The notes beneath the pieces are model-generated. The model ran no database searches, was not told the DNA's origin, and worked only from the letters and a program-made list of their open reading frames with translations. This document shows positions 8,892-19,585 of a stretch of DNA of 64,000 nt, piece by piece. This DNA is from Methylosinus sp. PW1 (GTDB lineage: Bacteria; Pseudomonadota; Alphaproteobacteria; Rhizobiales; Beijerinckiaceae): NCBI RefSeq assembly GCF_000745215.1, contig NZ_JQNK01000002.1, positions 248,001-312,000 of the forward strand, in the 5' to 3' direction. Within the stretch, counting starts at the first letter, position 1, and each line of letters begins with the position of its first letter. Made by a program: the position numbers and the translations under genes.

Positions 8892-10736
8892 TCAGCTTTC
8901 CGGCACTTCCCGCACGGCGCCGCGCGCGGCGCTGGTTGTCATGGCCGCATAGGCGCGCAGCGCCTTCGAGACCTTGCGCGCGCGTTTGGCCGGCTTCCAA
9001 GCGTCCTTGCCGCGCGCCTCTTCCGCCGCGCGGCGCTTCGCCAGCTCGTCCTCGGAAACGGCGAGGCGGATGGAGCGCGCCGGAATGTCGATCTCGATCT
9101 TGTCGCCTTCCTTCACCAGGCCGATGAGGCCGCCCTCGGCCGCCTCCGGCGAGACATGGCCGATGGAGAGGCCCGAAGTGCCGCCCGAAAAGCGCCCATC
9201 GGTGATGAGCGCGCAGGCTTTGCCGAGGCCCTTCGACTTCAGATAGCTCGTCGGATAGAGCATTTCCTGCATGCCGGGACCGCCGCGCGGACCTTCATAG
9301 CGGATCACCACCACATCGCCGGCGACGATCTTGCCGGTCAAGATCGCATCGACCGCGGCGTCCTGGCTCTCGAAGACGCGCGCCGGGCCGGCGAATTTCA
9401 GAATGGAATCGTCGACGCCCGCCGTCTTCACAATGCAGCCGTCCTGCGCGAGATTGCCGGTGAGAACCGCGAGACCGCCATCCTTGGAGAAGGCGTGGGC
9501 CGCGTCGCGCACGGCGCCTTTCTCGCGGTCGAGATCGAGCGCGTCGAAGCGGCGGCTCTGGCTGAAGGCCACTTGCGTCGGCACGCCGCCCGGCGCGGCG
9601 CGATAGAAATTCGCGACGCTCTCGCTATTGGAGACGCGCACGTCCCAACGCGCGAGCGCCTCGCCGAGCGTCGTCGCATGCACCGTCGGCAGATCGGTAT
9701 GCAGCAGACCGGCGCGCGCCAGCTCGCCGAGAATGGCGTAGATGCCGCCGGCGCGATGCACGTCCTCGAGGTGAATGTCCGGCACGCTGGGCGCGACCTT
9801 GCACAGGACCGGCACGCGCCGCGACAGGCGGTCGATATCCGCCATTGTGAAGGGGACTTCAGCCTCATAGGCGGCGGCGAGAATATGCAGCACGGTGTTG
9901 GTGGAGCCGCCCATGGCGATGTCGAGCGTCATGGCGTTCTCGAAGGCTTCGAACTTCGCGATGGAGCGCGGCAGCACGCTGGAATCGTCCTGCTCGTACC
10001 AGCGGCGGGCGAGATCGACGATGAGATGGCCGGCCTCGACGAAGAGGCGCTCGCGATCGGAATGGGTCGCCAGCACAGTGCCATTGCCGGGCAAAGCGAG
10101 GCCGAGCGCCTCGGCGAGGCAGTTCATCGAATTGGCGGTGAACATGCCGGAGCAGGAGCCGCAGGTCGGGCAGGCGGAACGCTCGATGATCGCGACATCG
10201 GCGTCGCTCACCTTGTCGTCGCCGGCGGCCACCATGGCGTCGACGAGATCGAGGGCGTGGGCCTCGCCATGCAGCGTGACCTTGCCGGCCTCCATCGGCC
10301 CGCCGGAGACGAAGATGGTGGGGATGTTCAGCCGCAGCGCGGCCATCAGCATGCCGGGGGTGATCTTATCGCAATTGGAGATGCAGACGAGAGCGTCGGC
10401 GCAATGGGCGTTGCACATATATTCGACGCTGTCGGCGATGATCTCGCGCGAGGGCAGGGAATAGAGCATTCCGTCATGGCCCATGGCGATGCCGTCATCG
10501 ACCGCGATCGTGTCGAACTCCTTGGCGACGCCGCCGGCCTTCTCGATCTCGCGCGCGACGAGCTGGCCGAGATCTTTCAGATGCACATGGCCCGGCACGA
10601 ATTGCGTGAAGGAATTGGCGACGGCGATGATCGGCTTGCCGAAGTCGTCGTCCTTCATGCCTGTGGCCCGCCACAGGCCGCGCGCGCCCGCCATATTGCG
10701 TCCATGGGTGGTGGTGCGGGAGCGGAACGGCGGCAT
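8892..10736 (-). CDS. ilvD: Dihydroxy-acid dehydratase
   Basis: The 614-residue enzyme dehydrates 2,3-dihydroxy-isovalerate and 2,3-dihydroxy-3-methylvalerate in valine and isoleucine synthesis. Fe-S cluster and Mg ligands are visible in [12 protein letters not shown] and in [40 protein letters not shown] is the conserved C-terminal signature with the active-site serine. The length is normal for the long-form enzyme. The gene is single, tail to tail with the TadG-like gene. Confidence 0.96.
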   Translation of the reverse strand: MPPFRSRTTTHGRNMAGARGLWRATGMKDDDFGKPIIAVANSFTQFVPGHVHLKDLGQLVAREIEKAGGVAKEFDTIAVDDGIAMGHDGMLYSLPSREIIADSVEYMCNAHCADALVCISNCDKITPGMLMAALRLNIPTIFVSGGPMEAGKVTLHGEAHALDLVDAMVAAGDDKVSDADVAIIERSACPTCGSCSGMFTANSMNCLAEALGLALPGNGTVLATHSDRERLFVEAGHLIVDLARRWYEQDDSSVLPRSIAKFEAFENAMTLDIAMGGSTNTVLHILAAAYEAEVPFTMADIDRLSRRVPVLCKVAPSVPDIHLEDVHRAGGIYAILGELARAGLLHTDLPTVHATTLGEALARWDVRVSNSESVANFYRAAPGGVPTQVAFSQSRRFDALDLDREKGAVRDAAHAFSKDGGLAVLTGNLAQDGCIVKTAGVDDSILKFAGPARVFESQDAAVDAILTGKIVAGDVVVIRYEGPRGGPGMQEMLYPTSYLKSKGLGKACALITDGRFSGGTSGLSIGHVSPEAAEGGLIGLVKEGDKIEIDIPARSIRLAVSEDELAKRRAAEEARGKDAWKPAKRARKVSKALRAYAAMTTSAARGAVREVPES

Positions 10737-10872
10737 GGGCGGCTCTCTTCTTCTTTCAAAAGGCGTGTCGCAGATGCACTATCCCAAGGAGCCAGGCCCC
10801 GCAACCGGCCGAGGAGGCGGAAAGTGAGCGTCGGCCTCGCCGTTCTTTGAGAGGAAGCTCATGGCGCATCGA

Positions 10873-11325
10873 TCGTCGGCGCCATCGCTCTGGCGACGCC
10901 TGTGCTGGGAGCCGAGCGGATTGGCGATGGCTGGCGCATTCGCTTCGGCGGCGACGACGCGGGCGCAGCGGAGGCCGAGCTTCTCGTCGTGGCCGCGGGG
11001 CTGCGCGCTCAGGCGGTCGCGGCGGGCATAGCGGGGCTCGAGCCGGCGGCGGTCCCGCCGCTCATCCTCGCCAAGGGCGGCTATTTCGCCTTTTCCGGCC
11101 GCCGCCCTTCACGCGGCTGATCTATCCGGCTCCGGTCGATGGCGGGCTCGGCGTCCATGTCACATTGGATCTCGCCGGCCGCATGCGCTTCGGGCCAGAT
11201 GTGGAATGGATCGGCGCCGAGGATTATCGCGTCTGCCCCGCGCGCCGCGCCGATTTCGCGTCGCGCATTCGTCGCTATTGGCCGCAGCTGCCGGCCGAGA
11301 GGCTCGTTCCCGATTATGCCGGAAT
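10873..11325 (+). pseudogene. Fragment of FAD-dependent oxidoreductase (DAO / L-2-hydroxyglutarate oxidase-like), frameshifted
   Basis: Two frames together read as the middle of a D-amino-acid-oxidase-fold enzyme. One frame gives GDGWRIRFGGDD ... ELLVVAAGLRAQAVA ... LAKGGYFAFSG up to about 11100. The other continues as PPFTRLIYPAPVDGGLGVHV, LDLAGRMRFGPDVEWI and RRYWPQLPAERLVPDYAGI. The shift falls in the GC-rich run near 11098-11106. The N-terminal FAD-binding half is absent and the C terminus stops at 11325. It is therefore truncated at both ends and frameshifted. Confidence 0.75.
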
Positions 11326-11689
11326 AATAATTAGTTGGGAGGGACCACTGTCGCACCTGACTCGCGCGAATTTGGTGGCTCCGCGGCAGCAGATCGAGAG
11401 CTATTCCTCCGATCCGTAAGGCAAATCACATCGTCTCGCATATTTCGGCGAGCTACGCCGTCGACAATGCCGACCGCGTGCTGGAGAACGAGTTTTTGTC
11501 GGGTGCGCCGCCCGCGACGACGCGCGGCAAGGCGAATATCTGGCCGGATGGGTCGCCGGCATCGCGTTCGCCGTACCCAGCGAGCATGCCCCTCTCCCAT
11601 CGCATCAGAGCCTACGCCAGAACTCATCGCGCGAAGCTCGTCGAAGGCGCCGCCACGAGGCCGCTCACTTATAGCTCGAGCCCACAGAG
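11326..11689. other. Region between oxidoreductase remnant and IS21 element, no gene assigned
   Basis: A short plus-strand frame (about 11430-11729) reads HIVSHISASYAVDNADRVL and GKANIWPDG before running into the IS end. It looks like the remnant of a coding sequence, but I cannot name the family. No complete gene is visible. Confidence 0.4.
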
Positions 11690-11718
11690 TGTAGATTTCC
11701 GTCGAGATTTGACCCAGG
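11690..11718 (+). repeat. IS21 left terminal inverted repeat
   Basis: The 29-bp end starts TGTAGATTTCC and finishes TTTGACCCAGG. It pairs with the right end at 14156-14184. Confidence 0.85.
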
Positions 11719-11781
11719 ATTTCCATTGAGAAGTGACCCGGGTTGAAGATGGCTTGCGGGTCAGTCGGTCGTCAAGTTGAT

Positions 11782-12552
11782 CTACTCCTTTGATGGTTTG
11801 TCCGCCTTCGCCGAGCTGTCCTTGAACCGGAAGCTGTCGTTTCCGGTTTCGAGGATGTGGCAGCGGTGAGTGAGGCGATCGAGCAGAGCCGTCGTCATCT
11901 TGGCGTCCCCAAAGACGGCGGCCCATTCGCCGAAACCGAGGTTCGTCGTGATGATGACGCTGGTTCGCTCGTAGAGCTTGCTCAGCAGGTGGAACAGCAG
12001 CGCCCCGCCGGAGCCGCTGAACGGCAGGTAGCCGAGCTCGTCCAGGATGACGAGATCGGAATGAACGAGCCGTGCTGCGATCTGCCCGGACTTGCCCTGG
12101 TGCTTTTCCGCTTCGAGCGCGTTGACGAGCTCGACGGTGGAAAAGAACCGCACACGCTTTCTGTGATGCTCGATCGCCTGGACGCCGATCGCTGTCGCCA
12201 GATGCGTCTTGCCCGTGCCAGGTCCCCCGACCAGGACGGCGTTATGCGCATCCTCGAGGAACTCGCAGCGATGAAGCTGCCGTACGAGAGCCTCGTTGAC
12301 CTCACCGCTGGCGAAGTCGAAGCCGGCGAGATCACGATAGTTCGGGAACCGCGCAGACTTGAGCTGGTAGGCGATCGATCTCACCTCCCGATCAGCGATT
12401 TCCGCCTTCAAGAGTTGCGACAGGATCGGCAGCGCGGCCTCGAAGGCTGGAGAGCCTTGCTCGGTCAGCTCGCTGACGGCTTGCGCCATGCCGTGCATTT
12501 TGAGACTGCGCAGCATGATGACGATGGCGCCGGCGGCGGGATTATGACGCAT
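11782..12552 (-). CDS. istB: IS21-family helper ATPase
   Basis: The 256-residue AAA+ ATPase assists the IstA transposase. Walker A is [11 protein letters not shown] and Walker B is [22 protein letters not shown] and [10 protein letters not shown] are the typical C-terminal blocks. The ATG at 12552 overlaps the istA stop by 11 bases, the usual translational coupling in IS21. The gene appears intact. Confidence 0.95.
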   Translation of the reverse strand: MRHNPAAGAIVIMLRSLKMHGMAQAVSELTEQGSPAFEAALPILSQLLKAEIADREVRSIAYQLKSARFPNYRDLAGFDFASGEVNEALVRQLHRCEFLEDAHNAVLVGGPGTGKTHLATAIGVQAIEHHRKRVRFFSTVELVNALEAEKHQGKSGQIAARLVHSDLVILDELGYLPFSGSGGALLFHLLSKLYERTSVIITTNLGFGEWAAVFGDAKMTTALLDRLTHRCHILETGNDSFRFKDSSAKADKPSKE

Positions 12553-14071
12553 GGCGCGCCTCCTGACCTTTGCGCAGCGCGTCGTAGCGCTCGACATTCG
12601 CCTGCGGCTCGGTGGTGAGCGTCAACGCGTTGGGCGGCTTCACGGGCGGCGCGTCGACCGGCTTGCCGTCGACCAGGCGGTGCAACAGATTCAAGATGTG
12701 CATCTTGGTCGGCGCGCCGGCCGCCAACGCCAGTTCGACGGCGGTCAGCACAGCCTGCTCGTCGTGCTGTAGGACCAGAGCCAATATTTCGACCATCTCA
12801 CGGTCGCCGCCCGGCTTCTTGAGCATGTACTGTTGCAGTGTCCGAAAGGCGGACGGCAGTTCGGCGAAGGGCGCGCCGTTGCGCAGCGCGCCCGGCTTGC
12901 GCTGGATAACGGAGAGATAATGCCGCCAGTCGTAGACCGTCACACCCTTGTGGTCATGCGAACGGGCGATGACGCGGGCGTGCTCGCACACGATCTGCCC
13001 TTCGGCGGCGACGACGACGCGCTCAGGGTAGACCCGGACGCTGACGGGGCAATTGGCGAACGAAGCCGGCACGCTGTAGCGGTTACGTTCCAAATGGATC
13101 AGGCATGTCGGCGAGACCCGCTTGGAGTGTTCGACGAAGCCGTCAAATGGCCGCGGAGGCTGCATCAGCTGCGGAACCTCCTCGCGCCAAGCCTCCGCGA
13201 TCGTCCCCGGCTGCGCGCTGTGCGGGATCTCGGTCCACAGTTCGACGCATCGCGCCTCTAGCCAGTCGTTCAGCGCCGCCCGGGAAGGAAAATCCGGCAT
13301 CGGCTGCCAAAGCCGATGGCGAGAATCCTGAACGTTCTTCTCGATTTGCCCCTTTTCCCAGCCGGAGGCCGGATTGCAGAACGTGGCCTCGAACAGGAAA
13401 TGACTGACCATGGCGGTGAAGCGGGCGTTGACCTGGCGTTCTTTGCCGCGCCCGACCTTGTCGATCGCCGTGCTCATATTGTCATAGATGCCCCGCTGCG
13501 GCACGCCGCCCAGCACGCGAAAGGCGTGGTTGTGGGCGTCGAAGAGCATCTCATGCGTCTGTTGCGGGTAGGTCCGGAGGAAGAATGCGCGGCTGTAGGA
13601 GAGCTTGAACTGGGCGACCTGCAACTTGGTCCGCTCGCCCGCGATGATCGCCCAATCCTCCGACCAGTCGAACTGGAACGCCTCGCCGGGCAGAAACGTC
13701 AGCGGCACGAACGCGCCGCGCCCACAGGTCTGTTGCTCCCGATGCCGCGCCGCCTTCCACTCGCGTGCGAACGCCGCCACGCGATTGTAGGAGCCGTCGT
13801 AGCCGAGGGCGGCCAGATCCGCGTGCAACTGCTTGACCGTCCGCTTCTGCTTGCGCGATTTTGCCGCCTCCTGACGCAGCATATGCGCCAGCTTGTCGGC
13901 GAAGGCGTCGAGCCGGCTCGGTCGATCGGGCGCGGCGAACCGCGGCTCGACGTTGTCCGAGCGCAGGTATTTGCGCACCGTATTGCGCGATAGCCCCGTG
14001 CGGCGCGCAATCTCTCGGATCGAGAACTCCTGCCGATATCGCCAGCGTCGGATGACGCTCAATAACTCCAT
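12542..14071 (-). CDS. istA: IS21-family transposase
   Basis: With the ATG at 14071 the protein has 509 residues and starts [20 protein letters not shown]. It opens with a helix-turn-helix ([19 protein letters not shown]) and continues into the integrase core: FQFDWSEDW (first Asp), GIYDNMSTA (second Asp) and [11 protein letters not shown] (Glu). All three acidic residues are kept and there is no internal stop, so the element may still be active. Confidence 0.95.
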   Translation of the reverse strand: MELLSVIRRWRYRQEFSIREIARRTGLSRNTVRKYLRSDNVEPRFAAPDRPSRLDAFADKLAHMLRQEAAKSRKQKRTVKQLHADLAALGYDGSYNRVAAFAREWKAARHREQQTCGRGAFVPLTFLPGEAFQFDWSEDWAIIAGERTKLQVAQFKLSYSRAFFLRTYPQQTHEMLFDAHNHAFRVLGGVPQRGIYDNMSTAIDKVGRGKERQVNARFTAMVSHFLFEATFCNPASGWEKGQIEKNVQDSRHRLWQPMPDFPSRAALNDWLEARCVELWTEIPHSAQPGTIAEAWREEVPQLMQPPRPFDGFVEHSKRVSPTCLIHLERNRYSVPASFANCPVSVRVYPERVVVAAEGQIVCEHARVIARSHDHKGVTVYDWRHYLSVIQRKPGALRNGAPFAELPSAFRTLQQYMLKKPGGDREMVEILALVLQHDEQAVLTAVELALAAGAPTKMHILNLLHRLVDGKPVDAPPVKPPNALTLTTEPQANVERYDALRKGQEARHAS

Positions 14072-14155
14072 GTCGATCACTCCAAAGTCCCCCTCGCGAT
14101 GCGGAGGGGGAAAGGTTCGAACATGGGTCAATTCTCGGTGGAAAAATCCGTGCTG

Positions 14156-14184
14156 CCTGGGTCAGCTCTCAGTGGAAATCAACA
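14156..14184 (-). repeat. IS21 right terminal inverted repeat
   Basis: Read on the minus strand the end starts TGTTGATTTCC and finishes CTGACCCAGG. It matches the left end at 23 of 29 positions. Confidence 0.85.
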
Positions 14185-15071
14185 GCGCCGCCGATCACTG
14201 CCATGCCGATGGTGAGGCCGGCGCGGCTCAAAATGAGCGGCAGCCAATTGGTGAGCGAGATAGACACGAGCAGGCTCAAAAAGCCGATGACGGCCAGCAG
14301 CGCCGTGCCGCGGATGTAGGCTGGTCCGAAGAGATGCAGGACCGTCGACCGCTCTTCTGCGCCCGCGAGCGTGGCGGTGGCCTCGAGCTGCGGCGTCGGT
14401 TCGACGTTCAGGCGGCGGAGAATGTCGCGCAGACGCTCGCGAGAGTTCGGCCGGGTCGCTAGATAGGCCGCAGACTCGGGCACGACGAACCATGCTGGAG
14501 CGGCGAAGAGGAGGGGAGCGACGCCGCCGAGATAAAATATCAGGCGCCAGTCGTGGGACTGCAGAATATTTGCAGCGATCAAGCCGCCCAACATCGAGCC
14601 GAGAGGAACGCCGCAGAACATCGCCGTGACGAAAGTCGAGCGACGCCGACGGGGTGTATATTCGGCGGTGATCGCGAAGAGATTTGGAAGAGCCCCGCCG
14701 AGTCCCAATCCGGCGAGGAAGCGCAGAGCGATCAGCTCGTCGAGCCTCGCCGCCTGGACGTTCAGCAGCGACGCGGCGCCGACGAGAAGGAACGCCGCCA
14801 GCATGACCGTCTTGCGGCCGAATTTGTCGCCGAGCGGCCCTTGCGCCAGGACGCCCGTCAGCGATCCGAAGGAACCCGCGCCGAAGACCAGTCCGAAATC
14901 GGAGGTCTGGATATGCAGCTCGGCAGCGAGGGCGGGAGCGGCGTAGGCCATGGCCTGCGCATCGAAGCCATCGACCATTGCGAGCAGCCCGCAAAGCCCG
15001 ACGACGATCAGCTGGCGGCCGCCGATGGCGGCATTGTCGATCGATTGCTCGATGGAGACCGTCCGATCCAT
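14169..15071 (-). pseudogene. MFS transporter, aromatic acid:H+ symporter (AAHS) type, truncated by IS21
   Basis: The frame starts at the ATG at 15071 (an upstream ATG at 15110 is possible) and encodes about 300 residues, whereas this family usually has about 440. The first loop GFDAQAMAYAAP and the GPLGDKFGRK motif A mark the AAHS/benzoate transporter group; RFLAGLGLGGALPN is motif C-like. The coding region is interrupted at 14184 by the IS21 end, and its last codons (VDFH, stop) come from the element itself. The final four or so membrane helices are lost, so function is unlikely. Confidence 0.85.
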
Positions 15072-15323
15072 TTTCTGCTCTCGTTTTCGAAGAGGCGCAT
15101 TCTCATCCATCGCGCGGCAATCGACTGCGCGCCGTGAAACATCGGTCGCCTGCGCTCAAGTCACAACTACGACGCTCGAGGCCGGCGCTGGTCAATAATC
15201 GAATTCGAGCCGCAGCGTTTCACGATCGCGCATTTCGGCCAGTGTTTGGCCGAAGCTACGCAATACTGCACATCGACGCCGCGATTAGACGATTCGTCAG
15301 AGCCCGAATTGGCGCCTTGCACA

Positions 15324-17810
15324 TCAATAGAGCTTGACGAGCAGCGTTCCTCCCACCGAGCGTGGAAAATCCTGCAACTGGATTGTCGTCGCTGTCGTCG
15401 AGCTTCCGGGCGACCAAGCGGTGATGTAACGCTGGTCGAAGACATTCTTGGCCCAGATCGAAAGGCTGTAGCGCTCGTCGTCCGTGCGTAGGCCGAGACC
15501 CGCGTTCACGATGGAATAGGCAGGCTGCCAATATTGACGAACCGACCAGGGGCTCGTGAGCTGCGTCCTGTCTTGCCATGCGAGGTTGGCGTAGCCGAAC
15601 GCCGTGACCGGGCGGTCCCAGAATGGACCGAGATCGCGCAACGCCGGGCCGAGCGGATGGTCGTAAGTCGCGCCGATATTCACGGCCCATTTGGGCAGAT
15701 TCTCCCACCGTGAATTGGAACGCGAGAGGGTGAGCGGCGCTCTGATGAAGCCGACCGGCGTAGGCGAAGGCGTGGACCAGATCCAATCAGCCGGCGGCGC
15801 GGCATTGGCGTAATCGATGTAGCGCGCCTCTGTATAAGCGCCGTTGAACGAAATCCAGAGACGCTCAATCGGCGAGAAGCGCCCGGTGAACTCGACGCCG
15901 CGCAGCCGCACATGCGGAACCGATCCGAGATAGGTCTGGCGTAGCGGCTGGCCGGTGGCGTCCGTATAGCTCGTGTCGACCATATTGGCCTGGAAGTCGA
16001 AAATATCCGCCCAATAGAGACTGACGTTGGCGATGAGCTTTCCGTCGAGCCAATTGGTCTTGGCTCCGAGCTCATAGTCCCAGCTCGTCTCGGCCCGAGT
16101 GAAAAGGGGCTGGAATCCCTTGAAGGTCGTTCCCGACCAGATCGGCTGGGCGCGGTCGTTGACGGCCGCCGCTTTCTCGCCGCGCCCGACGAGGCCATGG
16201 AACAGAATGTTCTCGCTGAATTTGTAGGAAGGATTGAAAATGCCGGTGAACATGTTGCGCGTTTTTGTGGCGCTGCCGGTGTCGTAATCGCCGATGCCGC
16301 CGCCGCCGCGAATCGCATTATAGACCTGGATCGGCGAGAAACGCTGGCTCCACGCCTTCTCCCAACCGAACACCGATCCTTCCTTGATCTCGTAGCTGTC
16401 GCGCAGGCCGAGGGTCAGCGTCCATCGATCGTCGAGGCGAAAGGCGCCCTGTCCGAATCCGCCTATGTGGAAGGTGCGGGATTTGCCGTCGGTGCGCTGT
16501 TGAAAACCGTTGAGGAGGGCGGGATCGGTGGTCGGCGTTCCGAACCATTGTGCGGCGTTGCTGCCGAAATCGGTATGCGAATACGACCGTGTCTTCTCAT
16601 AGAGCGAATAGAGCCCAGCTTGCCATTCGAGCCTCTGGTCGCGGGGAGAAGCGAGCCGCAGCTCTTGCGAAAATTGATCGACATAGACGTCGGCGTCGCC
16701 GCCGACATTCGTGATCTCCGTCTCTTGAATGCCGAGAGCATTGTGTGAATGCAGCGTGAACTCGCCCCATGCGGAGATCGAGGTGAGCGTGTAGTCGCCG
16801 AGCTGCCAATTCAATTCGTTGGAGAGCGTGGTCGTGCGCGTGTTCCAGGGGCCGTTGCGCGTGTTGAAGGGTTTGTAGGCGTCGAAGGCCAGCACGCGGC
16901 GTCCCAGCCGACTGAGCAAGGTTTGCGCATAGGTCGCGCCGATTGTTCCATTGGCGAAGATGGGAACCGAATCGCCGACCTGTCCCGTGTGATTGTTGGA
17001 TGCGATATATTCCTGCGAGCTCGTGCGGTAGAAGATCAGTCGGTCGGTCACGCTGTCGCCGACATAGAGCAGCTGCCCGCGCGCGCCCCAGCGATCATTG
17101 TTCAGATAGCCCGCTCCGGTGACCTGATCGTGAATCCAGCCCGAGCCCTTGTCGAGATAGAGAGCCAAGCGATAGGCGAGCCTGTCGTCGATGACGGGAC
17201 CGGTGACGTTCAGCTTCTCGACGATATGGCTGTAATTGGCGAAGGAGGTCTCGAGCGTCGCCTTGCGCTCGAAAGACGGCAGTTGCGTGCGAAGGACGAT
17301 ATTGCCGACTGTCGTGTTCTTGCCGAGCGCCGTCCCCTGCGGTCCGAGTCCGACCTCGAAGGAGTCGAGATCGATGAAGTCGCCCCATTGGAAGCCGACA
17401 TGTTTCCAGAAGACATTGTCGACGATGAAGCCCGTGTCCAATTCGGACGAGTCGCCATTGCCGGCGCCGCGGCCGACGCCGCGGATCGCCGGCGTCGACG
17501 TACGAGCGGTCGCGATGTTGGGTCGGTAATTGGGAACCAGCTGCGAGAGGTCGGAGAGGCGCTCCAGATGCTCCTCTTCGGCCCTTTGCCCATCGACGAT
17601 CGCCGCCGAACGTGGCGTGCTCAGCAGGACCTTTTCCTCCTGCCGCGTCAGCCCCGGCGTCCGCGCGCCGACGACCACGTCGGCGATCTCGGCGTCCTCT
17701 GCGAAAGCGAGCTGCGATGAAAAACCGGCGCCTGCCGCTAGGGCGAGCGGCGCGACGACGGATAAAAACGCGCGTGTGAGCTCGTCGACAGCACGACCCA
17801 TAGGACGCAC
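15324..17810 (-). CDS. TonB-dependent receptor, paralogous family member 1
   Basis: The 828-residue outer-membrane receptor has a signal peptide with cleavage near AFA and a likely TonB box ADVVV around residue 44. A plug domain (TPAIRGVGRGAGNG, GFIVDNVFWKHVGFQWGDF, GLGPQGTALGKNTT) is followed by a long beta-barrel ending in a terminal strand GGTLLVKLY with aromatic last residue. AAGGAGG precedes the ATG. It belongs to the same paralogous family as the receptors at 22269, 44528, 47473 and 53293. It lies downstream of the DUF1549/DUF1501 pair on the same strand but has its own AT-rich promoter-like region. The substrate is unknown. Confidence 0.92.
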   Translation of the reverse strand: MRPMGRAVDELTRAFLSVVAPLALAAGAGFSSQLAFAEDAEIADVVVGARTPGLTRQEEKVLLSTPRSAAIVDGQRAEEEHLERLSDLSQLVPNYRPNIATARTSTPAIRGVGRGAGNGDSSELDTGFIVDNVFWKHVGFQWGDFIDLDSFEVGLGPQGTALGKNTTVGNIVLRTQLPSFERKATLETSFANYSHIVEKLNVTGPVIDDRLAYRLALYLDKGSGWIHDQVTGAGYLNNDRWGARGQLLYVGDSVTDRLIFYRTSSQEYIASNNHTGQVGDSVPIFANGTIGATYAQTLLSRLGRRVLAFDAYKPFNTRNGPWNTRTTTLSNELNWQLGDYTLTSISAWGEFTLHSHNALGIQETEITNVGGDADVYVDQFSQELRLASPRDQRLEWQAGLYSLYEKTRSYSHTDFGSNAAQWFGTPTTDPALLNGFQQRTDGKSRTFHIGGFGQGAFRLDDRWTLTLGLRDSYEIKEGSVFGWEKAWSQRFSPIQVYNAIRGGGGIGDYDTGSATKTRNMFTGIFNPSYKFSENILFHGLVGRGEKAAAVNDRAQPIWSGTTFKGFQPLFTRAETSWDYELGAKTNWLDGKLIANVSLYWADIFDFQANMVDTSYTDATGQPLRQTYLGSVPHVRLRGVEFTGRFSPIERLWISFNGAYTEARYIDYANAAPPADWIWSTPSPTPVGFIRAPLTLSRSNSRWENLPKWAVNIGATYDHPLGPALRDLGPFWDRPVTAFGYANLAWQDRTQLTSPWSVRQYWQPAYSIVNAGLGLRTDDERYSLSIWAKNVFDQRYITAWSPGSSTTATTIQLQDFPRSVGGTLLVKLY

Positions 17811-17820
17811 GCCTCCTTAC

Positions 17821-17838
17821 AGAACAATACTATATAAG
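17821..17838 (-). promoter_or_regulatory. AT-rich promoter-like element upstream of receptor 1
   Basis: On the minus strand CCTTATATAGTATTGTTCT lies about 10 bases above the AAGGAGG ribosome binding site, in otherwise GC-rich DNA. The AGTATT core is also found upstream of receptor 2. Confidence 0.35.
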
Positions 17839-18056
17839 GTCGCGCACCGCGCGAGACGTAAGAGATGGTTTTTGACGCGCATGAGCGCGCCTTTTTCCTT
17901 GGCTCGCGGGCAAGCGCACAAAAAATCTATTGTGCCGACGCCAGCATTCAAATGATCAGCTTCGCGGATCGTTCAATTTCGTAAATCTCAGCCGGCAGTG
18001 GTGCGCCACGTTCGCGACCTTCGGCCTCGCGAGTCTGCGACTTCTCGGGCCTTACG

Positions 18057-18087
18057 CCCCGGAACGACGCCGCACGCCACTCCGGGG
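18057..18087 (-). terminator. Possible terminator after the DUF1501 gene
   Basis: CCCCGGA (18057-18063) and TCCGGGG (18081-18087) are inverted repeats with a 17-base loop just below the DUF1501 stop. There is no clear T-run, so this is tentative. Confidence 0.25.
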
Positions 18088-18104
18088 TCATCGGCCCTTT
18101 ACGC

Positions 18105-19553
18105 TCAGGCGAGCAGCTCTTTCACGACCTTGCCATAGACAACCGTCGGGCGCTCTGCGCGACCGCCTCTCGAGAATGTGGTCTTGAGGTGATCGAGGCC
18201 GACAAGCTGCAGAACGGTCGCGTGCAGATCATAGGTGTCGACGGGATTTTCGACGGCCTTCAGACCGATTTCATCCGTTGCGCCATGCGTATATCCGGCT
18301 TTCGCCCCTCCGCCGGCGAGCCACTGCGTGTAGCCCCACGGATTATGATCGCGCCCGTCTCCGCTCTGGCCGTAGGATGTGCGCCCGAATTCGGATGTCC
18401 AGACCACCAGAGTTTCGTCCAGCAGTCCGCGCGACTTCAAATCCGCCAATAGACCAGCGATGGGCTTGTCGACGGCGCGGGAACGCGCGCCGTGATTTTC
18501 CTCGAGCTTGCTGTGCGCGTCCCAATTGCTGAAATCGACGCCCGCATTGTCGAAAGGCCAGGACACGACTTGAATGAAGCGCACGCCGCGTTCGACGAGC
18601 CGCCGCGCTCTCAACAGAATCGTTCCATATTCGCGCGTCGCCTCTGAATTCAGCCCATAGAGTTCTCTGGTCGCCGCCGTCTCATGCGTGATATCGACCG
18701 CTTCCGGCGCCGAAGCCTCCATTCGGTAGGCGAGCTCATATGAGCGTGCGCGCGCCGCCAGCTCGCTGTCATTGGGATGGCGCGCGGCGTCCTTCTCATT
18801 GAGATGCAACAGGAGATCGAGATTGGATCTCTGCTCGCTCGAAGAAATCAATTCGGGCCGCTCGAGATGAAGTATGGGCGACGGCCCCGATCGAAACGCC
18901 GTGCCTTGATGGACGGCCGGAAGGAAGCCCGAGCTCCAATTGATGGATCCGCCACGTGGCTCCTTGTCCCCCGCATAGAGCACGACGAAGGGGGGCAAAT
19001 CCGGATTGGCCGAGCCGAGTGCGTAGGAAATCCAGGATCCGAGCGACGGACGACCTGGAACGAGATCGCCGGTGTTCAGCTTCAAGATCGAGATATCATG
19101 CGTGGCGCCGACGGTGACGCTCGACTTCACGAAAGCAATCTCGTCCGCATGTTGCGCGAGTTCCGGCAGAAAATCGGAAAACCATGCGCCACTCTCGCCA
19201 TATTGCTTCCAGCTGCGGTTCGAGGCGAACAGTTTTCCCGTCTTGCCTTGGCCGGCCGTGCGAATGCCCGTCAAGAACGATTCCGGCGTGTCCTGGCCGG
19301 CGAGTCGCTCCAAAGTCGGCTTATAGTCGAAAAGATCGAGCGTGCTCGGCGCGCCGTCCATGTGCAGCCAGATGATCGACTTCGCCTTGGGCGCGAAATG
19401 CGGCTCACGTCGAGCCAATGGATCGAGCCTCGGCGCGGCTGCCGCGAAAGGAACCGAAAGCATCCCGCCGCCGGGCATAGAAGCGTTCAGCGCGAAGCCG
19501 CCGAGCCCATAGGCCGAGCCAACCAACCAGTCACGTCTCGAATGTCCGCTCAT
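18105..19553 (-). CDS. DUF1501 (alkaline phosphatase/sulfatase-fold) protein, Tat-exported
   Basis: I chose the ATG at 19553, preceded by AAGGA eight bases upstream; a TTG at 19589 overlapping the upstream stop is the alternative. The 482-residue product starts MSGHSRRDWLVGSAYGLGGF, a twin-arginine signal. IIWLHMDGAPSTLDLFDYKP and VVWTSEFGRTSYGQSGDGRDH are typical of DUF1501 proteins, which share the alkaline phosphatase/sulfatase fold; metal-ligand-like Asp and His residues occur in both. It forms an operon with the DUF1549/DUF1553 gene 32 bases upstream. The pair is hugely expanded in Planctomycetes and less common in Alphaproteobacteria; its biochemical role is unknown. Confidence 0.88.
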   Translation of the reverse strand: MSGHSRRDWLVGSAYGLGGFALNASMPGGGMLSVPFAAAAPRLDPLARREPHFAPKAKSIIWLHMDGAPSTLDLFDYKPTLERLAGQDTPESFLTGIRTAGQGKTGKLFASNRSWKQYGESGAWFSDFLPELAQHADEIAFVKSSVTVGATHDISILKLNTGDLVPGRPSLGSWISYALGSANPDLPPFVVLYAGDKEPRGGSINWSSGFLPAVHQGTAFRSGPSPILHLERPELISSSEQRSNLDLLLHLNEKDAARHPNDSELAARARSYELAYRMEASAPEAVDITHETAATRELYGLNSEATREYGTILLRARRLVERGVRFIQVVSWPFDNAGVDFSNWDAHSKLEENHGARSRAVDKPIAGLLADLKSRGLLDETLVVWTSEFGRTSYGQSGDGRDHNPWGYTQWLAGGGAKAGYTHGATDEIGLKAVENPVDTYDLHATVLQLVGLDHLKTTFSRGGRAERPTVVYGKVVKELLA

Positions 19554-19585
19554 GATATGTTCCTTCGCGAAGTCTTGAGGATACG

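Larger units (their letters stand above)
11690..14184. mobile_element. IS21-family insertion sequence, complete
   Basis: The element is about 2.5 kb long. It carries istA and istB on the minus strand and is bounded by 29-bp imperfect inverted terminal repeats (23 of 29 match) that begin TGTAGATTTCC on the left and, on the opposite strand, TGTTGATTTCC on the right. A second TTTCC-n-GAGAA-n-TGACCC unit lies inside each end, the usual multiple transposase-binding pattern of IS21 elements. No target-site duplication is visible at the edges. A truncated gene lies on the right side and a gene remnant on the left, which suggests a deletion next to the element after insertion. Confidence 0.92.

Noticed and set aside
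9156..10850. Long plus-strand open frame of 564 codons opposite ilvD
   Set aside because: It is the antisense shadow of a clear, highly conserved ilvD; the translation has no domain and is rich in His, Gly and Glu as such shadows are.
11686..14188. Target-site duplication at the IS21 ends
   Set aside because: AGAG before the left end and GCGC after the right end do not match, nor do longer flanks, so none was annotated.
15324..17810. FecI/FecR-type sigma regulation of the receptors
   Set aside because: No ECF sigma or anti-sigma gene is found next to any of the six receptors, and the N termini do not show an obvious extra signalling domain.
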